Assembly (NCBI RefSeq): GCF_000762405.1
Contig: NZ_JRPQ01000065.1
Coordinates: 1 to 64,000, forward strand
DNA length: 64,000 nucleotides
From: Hoylesella timonensis S9-PR14
GTDB lineage: Bacteria; Bacteroidota; Bacteroidia; Bacteroidales; Bacteroidaceae
Reading direction: 5' to 3'
The notes below the pieces were generated by a model, which ran no database searches, had not been told where the DNA came from, and saw only the letters and a list, made by a program, of their open reading frames with translations. Both the position numbers and the translations under genes were made by a program. Positions 39,361 to 49,151 of the stretch are shown here, one piece after another (position 1 is the stretch's first letter; each line of letters begins with the position of its first letter).

Positions 39361-40581
39361 ATGAAACAAATTATCAGTCATCTTACAGACAACGACGCCT
39401 ATACTTTTAGTTGCCAATATTATATCTTACAAAAATATCCTCGTGCAGAGGTAGAATACAACTTCTTTGACCGCAACGACACCATTTATCCAGAAGGATT
39501 TGCAGGGTTGGTGGAAGAACAATTAGGCTATATGCCACAAGTCATGATAACGCAGGAGGAGATTTCGTTCATGAAACGTAGGATGTACTACCTTCCCGAA
39601 TGGTATTTTACGTTTCTTCGTGGCTATCGATTTAATCCTCATGAAGTAACGGTAACGCAAGATGAAGCAGGACATTTGCAAATTACAGTGCGCGGAAAGT
39701 GGTACTCAGCCATTATGTGGGAAATGCCTATCTTGGCTACCATATCCGAGTTGATGCACTATCTACGTGGTGATTTTGAGAGATACGACTTAGAAACGGA
39801 ACGAAAAAGAGCCATAGAAAAGACAAGAGAGATATTGAAGAATGGTATTGTCTTAGGGGATATGGGTACTCGTCGCAGGTTCTCATTCGACCATCACGAC
39901 ATGGTAGTGAAAGTAATGAAAGAGACTTACGAACAAGGGGGCTACCAAGACGAGGCTGGATACCACAAATGGACGGGAAAGTTGACAGGAACAAGCAATG
40001 TGTATTTGGCAATGAAGCACGATTTGACGCCTATCGGAACCATGAGTCATCAACTGATACAATTTGAAGAAAACATCAGTGGTGTCTTTGAATGCAACTT
40101 TAATGTCATGAAAAAATTTAGTGATGTCTACGATGGCGATAATGGTATTTATCTTTACGACTGCTTTGGCGATAAAGTTTTCTTCAATAACCTATCCAAA
40201 CGCATGGCTATGATGTTTACAGGACTACGTGTAGATAGCGGTGATGAGCAAGAACAGACAGAGAAAATTATTGAGAAATACAAGAGCTTGGGTATCAATC
40301 CTAAAACCAAGCAAGTGGTGTATAGCAATGGACTCGACATCAAGAAGGCAATCAAAATACACGAATATGTCAATGGACGCATACAAGACAGTTATGGTAT
40401 GGGAACTTTCTTAACCTGTGATGTGGAGAATGCGGAACCAATGAATATTGTTGTGAAACTTACAAAGAGCCGAATTACAGAAAAACGCGAATGGCACGAC
40501 TGCGTGAAACTGTCGTGCGATAGTGGAAAAGTAATTGGTAATGCTGATAAATGTGCCTATTTGTTAAAGCTCATTCACTAA
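39361..40581 (+). CDS. pncB: Nicotinate phosphoribosyltransferase
   Basis: Converts nicotinate and PRPP to nicotinate mononucleotide in the NAD salvage (Preiss-Handler) pathway. It is 406 aa, the size of the bacterial enzyme. The phosphorylatable histidine is His230 in GTMSHQLIQF; DSGDEQEQTEK and YSNGLDIKKA match the phosphate-binding loops, and GMGTFLTCDVE the C-terminal substrate loop. Single-gene unit with its own promoter box. Confidence 0.94.
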   Translation: MKQIISHLTDNDAYTFSCQYYILQKYPRAEVEYNFFDRNDTIYPEGFAGLVEEQLGYMPQVMITQEEISFMKRRMYYLPEWYFTFLRGYRFNPHEVTVTQDEAGHLQITVRGKWYSAIMWEMPILATISELMHYLRGDFERYDLETERKRAIEKTREILKNGIVLGDMGTRRRFSFDHHDMVVKVMKETYEQGGYQDEAGYHKWTGKLTGTSNVYLAMKHDLTPIGTMSHQLIQFEENISGVFECNFNVMKKFSDVYDGDNGIYLYDCFGDKVFFNNLSKRMAMMFTGLRVDSGDEQEQTEKIIEKYKSLGINPKTKQVVYSNGLDIKKAIKIHEYVNGRIQDSYGMGTFLTCDVENAEPMNIVVKLTKSRITEKREWHDCVKLSCDSGKVIGNADKCAYLLKLIH

Positions 40582-40730
40582 ATGCCGTGAGTAGAATTAG
40601 TTTTTAGGGGGGATGCTTGAATCTAAACAAAGGTAAGGAGTTCTGATAAAGCCCATCAATCAATACTTAGTTAATTAAAATAACCGCTTGATAATGAAGA
40701 GCTAATTAACTTAATATAGCTAATATAATT

Positions 40731-40752
40731 TGATTAAGTGGCTAATTTCCAG
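40731..40752 (+). repeat. Core-like motif of the dispersed element (site E)
   Basis: TGATTAAGTGGCTAATTTCC aligns with the site D motif GGGTTAAGCGGCTTATCTCC. It sits in a 259-nt gap between pncB and the porin gene that otherwise shows only repeated AGCTAAT/TTAATTAA words and no ORF. Confidence 0.4.
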
Positions 40753-40840
40753 TTTTTTTTAAGAAAGCCAAACATTGAGTATATGACATCAGAACCACTC
40801 AACCAATATATGGAAAGTTGCGTAGCCATTATCTCAAATT

Positions 40841-41887
40841 TTAACGAACTATTGATAATTGACAATATATCCGAAACATTGCAACCGCAAAGTCGCCTTG
40901 GTCGTTTTTAATGTATTGCAACACTGGCTGCACACTCGCAGACTTGCTTATCTGTTTTTGACACGTAAGCTCTATCGACCCTTCCTCTCCCTGCTTGAAA
41001 TGAGCATACTGTAAGGATATTCCAGCGTTCATCTTCCTTTTGTTATATACGCATCCTATTTCGGCATACCGATGACAGCCCGCGTTGACGTCGGTGTTCT
41101 CTGAATATTGAGCCATGAGGTTAAGACTTCCGTCATGATAGGTTCCAACATTCTGTTCGGCATATATCCACCAAACCGCGCTCGCCTTTTGGCGACACTC
41201 AGCCATACTTCCATACTTCATATTGGCGACGCGCAAGACAGAGTGATAAGCTGCACCCACGAAATAGGACGAGTGATGAATGCTGTACTTGAACTCTGCC
41301 ACGTCAAAAACGCCGTCATTTTTAGGATTGAGCGTAAACGGCAGATTGTCGCGCGTCCATCCATTATATCCTCTTCCGTTGTATAAAGCATTCCTAAACC
41401 TATACGCTCCCTTATGAGCCTCAAAAAAGAGCGTAAGCCCACTCATAGGATAGTTGGCGATGGGATAGCTTGCGGACAGTGTGGGAAAGATTCCACACGA
41501 GCTGTTTGTGAAAAGAGATGTACAGGCAGAGGTAAAGAAATCCTCGTTCACATTTCGCACGCCAGCAAACAGTTTGTAATGTTCCCATTCTTTAGTGTAC
41601 CCCAACAGTGCGATGGCCGCCAAACAATTTTCTTCTTCTATGTTAGAAAACGTTTGATAATCATTGACAATGTTTCCATGCGCTCTCACTATATGAATAG
41701 TTGCAAGACCGAAGGATGAATGCCGCCCCATGGGTATGCTTGCCTGCAGCCTGAGCAAACTTACAAGATTGCACTTTCCGCTCTTTGCGCATTGCCACTC
41801 GGTAGTATATTGCCCTAACACCTTTTGCGCAAGTCCCATGTAATGAACGGCGCAGCCCATCACAAACAACAACACCCTTGCTTTCAT
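40841..41887 (-). CDS. Outer-membrane porin-like protein coupled to mgtA
   Basis: A 348-aa exported protein (signal peptide MKARVLLFVMGCAVHYMGLAQ) with many alternating aromatic strands. The segment GRGYNGWTRDNLPFTLNPKNDGVFDVAEFKYS recalls OprB-type carbohydrate porins, but the match is only partial and function is unproven. The ATG overlaps the mgtA stop by ATGA, so the two are translationally coupled. A longer frame to 42208 that starts inside mgtA was rejected. Confidence 0.7.
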   Translation of the reverse strand: MKARVLLFVMGCAVHYMGLAQKVLGQYTTEWQCAKSGKCNLVSLLRLQASIPMGRHSSFGLATIHIVRAHGNIVNDYQTFSNIEEENCLAAIALLGYTKEWEHYKLFAGVRNVNEDFFTSACTSLFTNSSCGIFPTLSASYPIANYPMSGLTLFFEAHKGAYRFRNALYNGRGYNGWTRDNLPFTLNPKNDGVFDVAEFKYSIHHSSYFVGAAYHSVLRVANMKYGSMAECRQKASAVWWIYAEQNVGTYHDGSLNLMAQYSENTDVNAGCHRYAEIGCVYNKRKMNAGISLQYAHFKQGEEGSIELTCQKQISKSASVQPVLQYIKNDQGDFAVAMFRIYCQLSIVR

Positions 41888-44526
41888 AACCACCTTTTGT
41901 ATTTGCGTATATATAAGACCTTGACACCTTGTGTAAGCAAACAATAACAGAACAAAATAGCCAACAGCCAGGGAAAATAATTCCAAGGCAACGGCGTGAA
42001 ACCTATCGAAGCCCCCAAGTTGGTGAAAGGCATACAGATGCCAAGAACCATGATGGTGAAAGTCATGAAGAGTACTGGCCACGATGCAGTGCTTTGCACA
42101 AAAGGAATTTTGCGTGTGCGTATCATGTGAACAATGAGTGTTTGCGAAAGCAGACCTTCCACGAACCAGCCAGATTGAAACAAAGATGCCATATCCATAC
42201 GATTGCAATCAAACATCCACCACATAAGGGCATAGGTCGCGATGTCGAACACAGAGCTGATTGGACCTATCAGTATCATGAAATGACTGAGGTCTGAAGA
42301 ATCCCATACTCTTGGTTTGCTCAAATAGTCTTTGTCCATACGATCAAAAGGAATGGTAGTCTGAGAAATGTCGTACAGCAAATTTTGTATCAGCAGATGT
42401 ATCGGCAACATGGGCAAGAAGGGGAGGAAAGCACTCGCCACCATGACACTGAACATATTGCCAAAGTTAGAACTGGCTGTCATCTTGACGTATTTGATGA
42501 TGTTTCCGAAAGTTTTTCTTCCCTCTACCACTCCATCCTCAAGAACCATCAAATCTTTCTCAAGTAAGATGATGTCGGCACTTTCTTTTGCTATGTCAAC
42601 AGCCGAGTCTACCGAAATGCCTACATCCGACTCTCTCAACGCTGCGGCATCATTGATGCCATCGCCAAGGAATCCTACCGTATTGTTTTGTTTCTGCAAA
42701 ATTTGTATGATTTCTACTTTCTGCATGGGTGTAAGTTTAGCGAAGAGCGTACCCCTCTGCACGGCTGCGCTTTTCTCCTCGTCAGTCATTTCTCTCAACT
42801 CGCCTCCCGTGTACATAATGGTAGAATCGATACCTACTTGTCTCGAGATAGTTCTTACCACCGCGTCATTATCTCCAGACAGCACCTTTATTTCTATCCC
42901 ATGCGAATGAAGTTCGTAAATGGCTTGTGCGGCAGACTCCTTTGGCGGATCAAGAAAAGCAAGGTATCCAATGAGAACCATCTCGCACTCGTCTTCAACC
43001 TCAAAGTTATTTTCCTTATCCAAAAAGGTCTTACGAGCCAACGCTAACACACGCATGCCTTTGTTGTTCATGTCTTCCACTATCCGCATGGCTCGTTGCT
43101 TTAGGCTGTCAGTGAGTGGCTTCACCTCTCCATCCGTTTCCGCATACGAGCAGATGGAAAGCATCTCCTCCACGGCACCCTTGGTGATGATTTGCCGTTT
43201 TCCTTTATTATCCTCTACCACGACCGACATCCGCCTGCGCACGAAGTCGAACGGTATCTCGTCCACTTTGTGATAATTGTCGCTCAGCGATTCAAGCTGC
43301 AACTCTTTTACATGTGAGAGGATGGCACAATCCATGAGATTCTTAAGACCTGTCTGGAAATAACTGTTGAAATATGCGTGCCGCAAAATTCTGTTGTTCA
43401 CATCCTCCGTTCCATCGGCGTTTATATGTTGTTCCAACACGATATGGTCTTGCGTCAGCGTGCCAGTCTTGTCAGTGCAAAGCACATTCATGGCGCCAAA
43501 GTTCTGAATGGCGTTCAAATCTTTGACAATCGTCTTTTTGCGAGACATCTTTAGCGCCCCTTTGGCTAGGTTGGTGCTCACTATCATGGGTAACATCTCT
43601 GGCGTAAGTCCTACCGCGACCGAGATGGCAAAGATGAAAGCTTGCAGCCAGTCGCCCTTTGTGACACCATTAACCAAAAACACGAAAGGCACCATAAAGA
43701 GCATGAAACGTATGAGCAACATACTCACTTTCGTGATACCTCTGTCAAAAGCTGTTGTTGCCCTATGCTTTACAACGTTCTTTGCAATAGTCCCTATATA
43801 GGTATCGTTTCCAGTCGCGAACACGATACCCTTGGCAGAACCGCTCAGCACGTTAGAGCCCATGTAGCAAATATCCCCAAGTTCTATCTCGCTTCCAGAA
43901 TGATTATTTTCTTCTTGTATGGAGCAAAACTTTTCCACAGCATCTGATTCGCCCGTCAACGTAGATTGACTTACAAACAAATCTTTAGCCTCGACAATAC
44001 GCATGTCCGCCGGTATCATGTCGCCCGCCGCCAACATCACGACATCGCCTGGCACCAAGTCTTCTATGGCAATCTCACCAGTGTCATTCAACCGCTGCAC
44101 GTAACAAGTGTTGGTGACCAGCTTTTGAAGTGCCTCACTCGATTGGTTGGCCTTCCATTCTTGCCAAAAGCGCAAGATGGCGCTCAGCACAATCATGGTT
44201 GAGACGATAATGATGGATGTCCAGTCCTGCTTGCCATGTGGCGCCGTGAGTACGTCCAGCACGAACGATATGGCTATCAGTACCGTAAGTACGCCTACAA
44301 AGGGGTTGATAAAAGCCTTGACGAAAGTGACGAGAGGATTCTTTTTCTGTTCATGTATCACCTCGTTCTTTCCATATACAGACTGCCGTTTCTCCGCTTC
44401 TTCCTGTCGCAATCCATGTGTCGTGGTGTTAAGATAATGGAACACGGCATCTACTGGCTGCTGTGCAACCTGAAACACCTTAGCCGCATTGAAAGAAACG
44501 TGAACACGTTTTGTTCTCTTCCACAT
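41884..44526 (-). CDS. mgtA: Magnesium-importing P-type ATPase
   Basis: A P3B-type ATPase for Mg2+ uptake across the inner membrane, 880 aa. The phosphorylation motif is CTDKTGTLTQ (Asp about 353), the hinge GDGINDAAALR about 635; TGES (actuator, about 198) and the first membrane helices (VGVLTVLIAISFVLDVL) are clear, and the C-terminus has six more spans. The residue set LIQNLLYDISQTTIPFDRMD is diagnostic of MgtA/MgtB. A minus-strand TACTTTTG box lies at 44575-44582. It follows the sensor kinase by 165 nt on the same strand and overlaps the porin gene. Confidence 0.94.
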   Translation of the reverse strand: MWKRTKRVHVSFNAAKVFQVAQQPVDAVFHYLNTTTHGLRQEEAEKRQSVYGKNEVIHEQKKNPLVTFVKAFINPFVGVLTVLIAISFVLDVLTAPHGKQDWTSIIIVSTMIVLSAILRFWQEWKANQSSEALQKLVTNTCYVQRLNDTGEIAIEDLVPGDVVMLAAGDMIPADMRIVEAKDLFVSQSTLTGESDAVEKFCSIQEENNHSGSEIELGDICYMGSNVLSGSAKGIVFATGNDTYIGTIAKNVVKHRATTAFDRGITKVSMLLIRFMLFMVPFVFLVNGVTKGDWLQAFIFAISVAVGLTPEMLPMIVSTNLAKGALKMSRKKTIVKDLNAIQNFGAMNVLCTDKTGTLTQDHIVLEQHINADGTEDVNNRILRHAYFNSYFQTGLKNLMDCAILSHVKELQLESLSDNYHKVDEIPFDFVRRRMSVVVEDNKGKRQIITKGAVEEMLSICSYAETDGEVKPLTDSLKQRAMRIVEDMNNKGMRVLALARKTFLDKENNFEVEDECEMVLIGYLAFLDPPKESAAQAIYELHSHGIEIKVLSGDNDAVVRTISRQVGIDSTIMYTGGELREMTDEEKSAAVQRGTLFAKLTPMQKVEIIQILQKQNNTVGFLGDGINDAAALRESDVGISVDSAVDIAKESADIILLEKDLMVLEDGVVEGRKTFGNIIKYVKMTASSNFGNMFSVMVASAFLPFLPMLPIHLLIQNLLYDISQTTIPFDRMDKDYLSKPRVWDSSDLSHFMILIGPISSVFDIATYALMWWMFDCNRMDMASLFQSGWFVEGLLSQTLIVHMIRTRKIPFVQSTASWPVLFMTFTIMVLGICMPFTNLGASIGFTPLPWNYFPWLLAILFCYCLLTQGVKVLYIRKYKRWL

Positions 44527-44645
44527 ATTATTAACGTTTTAGTGGGTTTATACTCCGTTCACTCATTTGCAATGCAAAAGTAGTCTTACTTTTACACATG
44601 GGGTATTAGAGAACTATTAGAAAAAAATTAAAATTTACTTAGAAG

Positions 44646-44689
44646 GTGGTTCTATAAATTAGCTTTGCAAAGCTAATTTATAGAACCAC
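44646..44689. repeat. 44-nt perfect palindrome after the sensor kinase gene
   Basis: The sequence from 44646 to 44689 equals its own reverse complement: half GTGGTTCTATAAATTAGC + TTTG. It begins 2 nt after the kinase stop (minus strand) and is followed on that strand by a T-rich stretch (AATTTTAATTTTTTT), so it may act as terminator. A perfect palindrome without loop could also cruciform in DNA. Its right half is repeated at 43-63. Confidence 0.85.
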
Positions 44690-44691
44690 TC

Positions 44692-46062
44692 TTAAACGTG
44701 CAAAAGTTTTACTATGAAGGTGGTGCCAGAGCCTCGTTGTGAGTGAACTGCTATCTCGCCCCCGTGTAGCAATATAATCTTTTGCGTAAGAGCCATGCCA
44801 ATGCCGTGTCCCTCCACTATTTTCTCACCCTCCCCGCGATAAAACAGGTTAAACAAATTTCTCTTGTCAATGTCGGTCATACCCTTTCCGCTGTCAGACA
44901 GTCGAATGATAGACCATTCTTTCCAAAAGGATATTTGAACAGACGACAGCTTGTTATCCGAGTATTTGCAATTATTCTCTATGAGATTAGAGAAAGCGAT
45001 ACTAAGTAAGTAAGGGTTGGCGTTGACGGTAACGCAACGCTCATCGTCGCTGTCTTCTTCATCAAATATCAGTTCTATGCTATAATCGGGATGACTACGG
45101 AGTATGAGTGTTCTTACATCAAGTAGAATTTCATCAAGCCTAACCTCTTTCATGCTGATTTGCTCACGCTGATAGTCAGCCTTTGCCAAATTGAGCAATC
45201 CATCAATCAACCGGCTCATGCGCTTGGCGTCGTGCAAAACATTTTGCATTGCGTCTACATACTGCGGCTCAGTTCTGCGTTTTTGTAAAGCCACGTCCAG
45301 CTCAGTGGTTATGGCTGCCAATGGATTACGAAGCTCGTGGGCTACATTGCTGACAAACATTTTTTGTGCTTCAAACGACTTTTCCAGTCGTTCGAGCAAG
45401 GCATTAAATGCGATGGCCAGTTCTCCCAACTCATCGTTTGCACATTTGACAAACAAACGGCGGTCTATATGTTTGGCTGTAATGTTCTCAACTTCTTCCA
45501 CGATTCTCCGTATGGGATTCAACGACAAGCGGGCAAGAAGATAACTCACCACAAAGAGCAGGCTCAACCCTATGAGAAACAACAGGAAGAGCGTTTTGCG
45601 CAACTCAACCAAGTTGGCGTATCCATAACCATCGTAGGCGGCGGCAGTAATGACGTATGGCTTTCCCTTGAAGCGATATATCATGCCAATGCTCTGATAA
45701 GCGCCCTCGTAAAAGGCTATTTGCTTCTGACGCAAAATGGCTCGTATCATGCCAGGTGTCTCTTTAACAATGTCGCTTTGTATGGCATCGTGGTAAAGCA
45801 TCTTGAACTTCGGAGTATATACCGCCACCTCTACCTCGTCAATAAACTTACGGTTATTAAGGTAAATAGATTGCATGGTTCGGGCATCAGTCTGCCCCGC
45901 CAAGAACAAATGAGCCTTGGTTACAGCCTCACTCCGCAACTGCCTAAAGAAAGTCTCGCTACGCGCTTGTTCACTCAAGAGATAGACCATGGTCAGGCAC
46001 AACAAGAATACGGTTGCCGTTATGGCAGTGTATTTTAAGGTAAGAGCAGTACGTATTTTCAT
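44692..46062 (-). CDS. Two-component sensor histidine kinase
   Basis: A 456-aa membrane kinase. Two membrane spans (about 10-28 and 160-182) flank a periplasmic sensor of about 130 aa. A HAMP segment (about 185-235), HisKA domain with the H-box FVSNVAHELRNPLAAI (His about 243) and HATPase_c domain with the N-box ENNCKYSDN and G-box LSDSGKGM follow. It overlaps the response regulator by 4 nt (ATGA). The sensed signal is not readable; the adjacent mgtA suggests ions or membrane stress, as inference. Confidence 0.93.
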   Translation of the reverse strand: MKIRTALTLKYTAITATVFLLCLTMVYLLSEQARSETFFRQLRSEAVTKAHLFLAGQTDARTMQSIYLNNRKFIDEVEVAVYTPKFKMLYHDAIQSDIVKETPGMIRAILRQKQIAFYEGAYQSIGMIYRFKGKPYVITAAAYDGYGYANLVELRKTLFLLFLIGLSLLFVVSYLLARLSLNPIRRIVEEVENITAKHIDRRLFVKCANDELGELAIAFNALLERLEKSFEAQKMFVSNVAHELRNPLAAITTELDVALQKRRTEPQYVDAMQNVLHDAKRMSRLIDGLLNLAKADYQREQISMKEVRLDEILLDVRTLILRSHPDYSIELIFDEEDSDDERCVTVNANPYLLSIAFSNLIENNCKYSDNKLSSVQISFWKEWSIIRLSDSGKGMTDIDKRNLFNLFYRGEGEKIVEGHGIGMALTQKIILLHGGEIAVHSQRGSGTTFIVKLLHV

Positions 46063-46766
46063 AAAACTTGCTTATCGGTCAGCACGAAACCTATGCCTGG
46101 CTTGGTATGTATGAGCTTTACGGGAAAACTCCGGTCTATTTTTTTTCTTAGATAATTGATGTACACATCTATGAAATTAGTGCCGGTATCAAAATGAGTG
46201 CCCCATACCTTTTCCGCAATTTCTGTTCTTGGAATAATTCTATCGGAATGCAGCATCATGTATTTCAATAAGTTATATTCCTTAGGTGTTAGTTTTATGG
46301 CGACACCACCTCGTTTACATTCATGCAGATTAGGGTTTATTTGTAAGTCAGCATATACGATGTCAACCGCCTTCCCCTCATTTTCGTCTATCTGGCTGCT
46401 GTTGCGCTTCAACAATACCTTCATGCGCGCCACCAGTTCACGCAAGTCGAAAGGTTTTACCATGTAATCATCCGCACCCACGTCAAATCCCTCTAATTTA
46501 TCATCAGTAGTACCCAAAGCGGTCAGCATGAGAATAGGAACATGTTTGTTTTTCGTCCGTATCTCCTTGCATAAATCAAATCCATCAAGTTTTGGAAGGA
46601 TGATGTCGGATATTATCAATTTGAAGTCATACTTATTGAAGAGCTGCAAGCCCATCATTCCATCATAGGCCACCATTACCTCGTAGCCGTGTTCCTCAAT
46701 GCCCACCTTCAGCAAATCTGCGACTCTTTGTTCATCTTCTACAATAAGTATTTGTGGTATCATCAT
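46059..46766 (-). CDS. OmpR-family response regulator
   Basis: A 235-236 aa transcription factor: receiver domain with acidic pocket (VEDE, residues 9-12), phosphoacceptor Asp54 in IISDIILPKLDG, Thr in MLTALGTTDD and Lys in VKPFDL; then a winged-helix DNA-binding domain (KLTPKEYNLLKYMMLHSDRI, NFIDVYINYLRKKID). It is the partner of the kinase it overlaps. Adjacent ATGs at 46766 and 46763 are both possible; the frame upstream of them runs through the OmpA terminator. Confidence 0.93.
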   Translation of the reverse strand: MMIPQILIVEDEQRVADLLKVGIEEHGYEVMVAYDGMMGLQLFNKYDFKLIISDIILPKLDGFDLCKEIRTKNKHVPILMLTALGTTDDKLEGFDVGADDYMVKPFDLRELVARMKVLLKRNSSQIDENEGKAVDIVYADLQINPNLHECKRGGVAIKLTPKEYNLLKYMMLHSDRIIPRTEIAEKVWGTHFDTGTNFIDVYINYLRKKIDRSFPVKLIHTKPGIGFVLTDKQVL

Positions 46767-46799
46767 ATATCTTCTATCTATAGTTTCATAGATAATTTC

Positions 46800-46866
46800 A
46801 AAAAAACAGCCTTGTCTGATTTTGAATTTACAAGTAATAATAAACAATTCAAAATCAGGCAAGGCT
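46800..46866 (-). terminator. Terminator of the OmpA-like gene
   Basis: A 21-bp inverted repeat (46808-46828 with 46846-46866, one mismatch) with a 17-nt loop is followed on the minus strand by T7 (46800-46806). It sits between the OmpA-like stop and the response regulator start. Confidence 0.85.
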
Positions 46867-46898
46867 ATTCCTCTAACTAACCATACATCTACAATATA

Positions 46899-47762
46899 TT
46901 ATTGTTCTTTTGTCTGTGCAGGTGCTTCATTTATCAAGTCCATGAACTGATCAAGCTTCGGTGTGATGATAATTTGAGTACGACGATTACGCTGTCTACC
47001 CAACTCTGTATTATTGGATGTCAATGGATTGTACTCTCCACGTCCTCCAGCGGTCATACGTTTAGGATCCACACCATAGTTCTTTTGCAAGTATTGTACC
47101 ACACTTGATGCACGGAGCGTAGACAAGTCCCAGTTGTTACGAATATTCTTCATCAACGGACTGTTTGGATTTACAGGAACATTATCGGTATTTCCCTCCA
47201 CCAAAACGTCATACTCTTTATAATCCATGATGATTTTAGCAATCTTACTCAGAGTTTCTGCAGCTCGGTCGTTAATCTCATAAGAAGCGGTTTTATAAAG
47301 CATGTTATCAGCCAAGCTGATATAAACCACGCCCTTCAACACCTGAACATCTACCTCTTTCAGTTCTTCACGACTCAAGGAGCGGGTCAAATTGTTGGTT
47401 AAAACCATGTTCAGTGAATCAGATTTAGATTTCACCTCTACCAAGTGTCGAATATATTGGTTCGACTCATTAATTTGATCCACCAATTTAGAGATATTAA
47501 TGCTGTTAGAATTTGTATTTAACAAACTCTTATCCAACGACTTCTGTAAAGAGGCATAATCACGTTTTTGCTGAGATAATTGTTCTTCCAAAGCCGTAAC
47601 ACGCGCCTGTGATGCTGCCAACTGCTCTTTCGCTGTCTGATAATTAGAAGTCAACTCACGATTTTCAGACTGACAGTTTTCCAAATCTTTCTTACTTGCA
47701 CAACTCGAAACCAATAAAGCAGCAGCAAGCAAAGGGAATATTAATCCATGTTTCTTCATCAT
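46899..47762 (-). CDS. OmpA-family lipoprotein with coiled coil
   Basis: A 286-287 aa predicted lipoprotein (MKKHGLIFPLLAAALLVSSC, lipid Cys20). A coiled coil (about 25-100, YQTAKEQLAASQARVTALEEQ) is followed by an OmpA/MotB peptidoglycan-binding domain at the C-terminus (VLVEGNTDNVPVN, LSTLRASSVVQYL, MTAGGRGEYNPL, RNRRTQIII). It probably links the outer membrane to peptidoglycan. Two adjacent ATGs (47762, 47759) are possible starts. A minus-strand TATATTTG box lies at 47864-47871. Confidence 0.9.
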   Translation of the reverse strand: MMKKHGLIFPLLAAALLVSSCASKKDLENCQSENRELTSNYQTAKEQLAASQARVTALEEQLSQQKRDYASLQKSLDKSLLNTNSNSINISKLVDQINESNQYIRHLVEVKSKSDSLNMVLTNNLTRSLSREELKEVDVQVLKGVVYISLADNMLYKTASYEINDRAAETLSKIAKIIMDYKEYDVLVEGNTDNVPVNPNSPLMKNIRNNWDLSTLRASSVVQYLQKNYGVDPKRMTAGGRGEYNPLTSNNTELGRQRNRRTQIIITPKLDQFMDLINEAPAQTKEQ

Positions 47763-48200
47763 AATCAATTCGTTTTTAGTTAAATATTTTTCTTTCATGC
47801 GTCAATGCCCTCATTCATCACTTATTCAGTGAGTAGGCCTCTCTACATGATATTATTTGTGTACAAATATATAAATAAGATATCAAAATGTGTGAGATGT
47901 CAAAACAAATTATAAAAATTTAACCGCTTCAATCGCAATTTATTGTGCATTAACACGATAGATGTAAGTTCACTTGCCGTTGACTAACGCTCTTGTTAGA
48001 CTTTATATAGAGAATTGTGGTACGTTTCTCATCAAACCTCTCTATTCAATCGAACTCATTTGAGCCCTTCTCTTATGTCTCTAATATAAAGTAAAACAGC
48101 CTATCCTTATTAGATAGACTGTTAGATTGATAATAATTCTAATATTTTACTCATCCAAACGTAGAGGATAAGATATCATTGAGTGAAGGTTCTAAGCCAT
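47763..48200. other. 440-bp intergenic region without a gene
   Basis: It holds the promoter and leader of the OmpA-like gene and a weak imperfect hairpin at 48095-48122 that may end transcription of the M23 gene. I see no ORF or repeat of note in the rest. Confidence 0.5.
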
Positions 48201-49151
48201 TTACGAATATCTTAAAATTCGTCCAGGCTTAATTTTATCAGACTTACTTATATGGCTCAATCGACATATCTGCTCTACTGTTACGCCACGTTTACGCGCA
48301 ATCGAGTTCAACGTCTCGCCAGCTTGTACCTTGTGGTACTGTACTTGTACGGTATTGAACGCTTCCACATCCTCACGTCTGCTCGCTACACCGCCCCGAA
48401 CTTGGTCTGGTGTGTAACCTCCATTGCCAATTTTTCCACGTAAACGATTCGCTTCTGTCGATTCTCTTTGATAAGAATTGTTTCTAAAGGTGTAATAGTC
48501 TCCTGTCACATCTTGTGCACGGAAGTCAAATAACAAGGCGGGATTCAATGCGACTCCGCACAATCTCGTTTCAAAATGCAGGTGAGAGCCTGTACTTCTA
48601 CCAGTATTTCCACCCAGTCCAATCACATCTCCAGCACGCACTTCTTGGTTCTCACTTACCAATTGTTTAGACAAGTGCCCATAAATCGTCTCTAATCCAT
48701 TGCCATGACGAATGACAATATAATTTCCATAGCCTCGGGCTTCATAGCGTACTATACGCACCTTGCCACTAAACGCAGCTCGAATGGTGTCGCCAATATA
48801 TACCTTTATATCCAAGCCTTTGTGCTGGCGTCCCCAACGAGTACCAAAATTACTGGTAATTACACGGCTCGGTGTGGGCATACAGAAATGCCTAAGGTCA
48901 ATTCTAAAGCTATCGGGGAGTGCTGTCTGTCGATGGGCATAACGATTGTCCCATTCTTCATACAACTGAGCTGCTGGAGATTCCAGATTTTCTTTTTCGA
49001 TAATATTGTGAAGTAAGAGTGTATCCACTGCTTTCATCTTCCTATCTACGGGTGCTTGTCTTGCCAATAAGTCTTGCGCAATGGTTGGTTGTGCGAATGC
49101 TGCAAGCAAAGTAATAAAAGCAAATGTCTTAATCTTATTCAGTAGTCTCAT
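48201..49151 (-). CDS. M23 endopeptidase with C-terminal LysM domain
   Basis: A 316-aa exported cell-wall hydrolase with a signal peptide (MRLLNKIKTFAFITLLAAFAQPTIAQ). The M23 metal site is intact: H110 and D114 in QHKGLDIKV, H159 in YGHLSKQ and the GSHLHFE motif (H190, H192). A LysM peptidoglycan-binding module closes the protein (YHKVQAGETLNSIARKRGVT). It should cut peptide cross-links, in contrast to the degenerate EnvC-like protein upstream. The ATG at 49151 gives the best signal peptide; the frame upstream is rejected. Confidence 0.92.
   Translation of the reverse strand: MRLLNKIKTFAFITLLAAFAQPTIAQDLLARQAPVDRKMKAVDTLLLHNIIEKENLESPAAQLYEEWDNRYAHRQTALPDSFRIDLRHFCMPTPSRVITSNFGTRWGRQHKGLDIKVYIGDTIRAAFSGKVRIVRYEARGYGNYIVIRHGNGLETIYGHLSKQLVSENQEVRAGDVIGLGGNTGRSTGSHLHFETRLCGVALNPALLFDFRAQDVTGDYYTFRNNSYQRESTEANRLRGKIGNGGYTPDQVRGGVASRREDVEAFNTVQVQYHKVQAGETLNSIARKRGVTVEQICRLSHISKSDKIKPGRILRYS

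Noticed and set aside
40582-40840. Possible RNA or small gene in the pncB/porin gap
   Set aside because: Only AT-rich repeated words and one weak core-like motif; no promoter-terminator pair or ORF.
41888-42208. N-terminal extension of the porin-like protein
   Set aside because: Out-of-frame within mgtA; the ATG at 41887 gives a clean signal peptide and an ATGA overlap.
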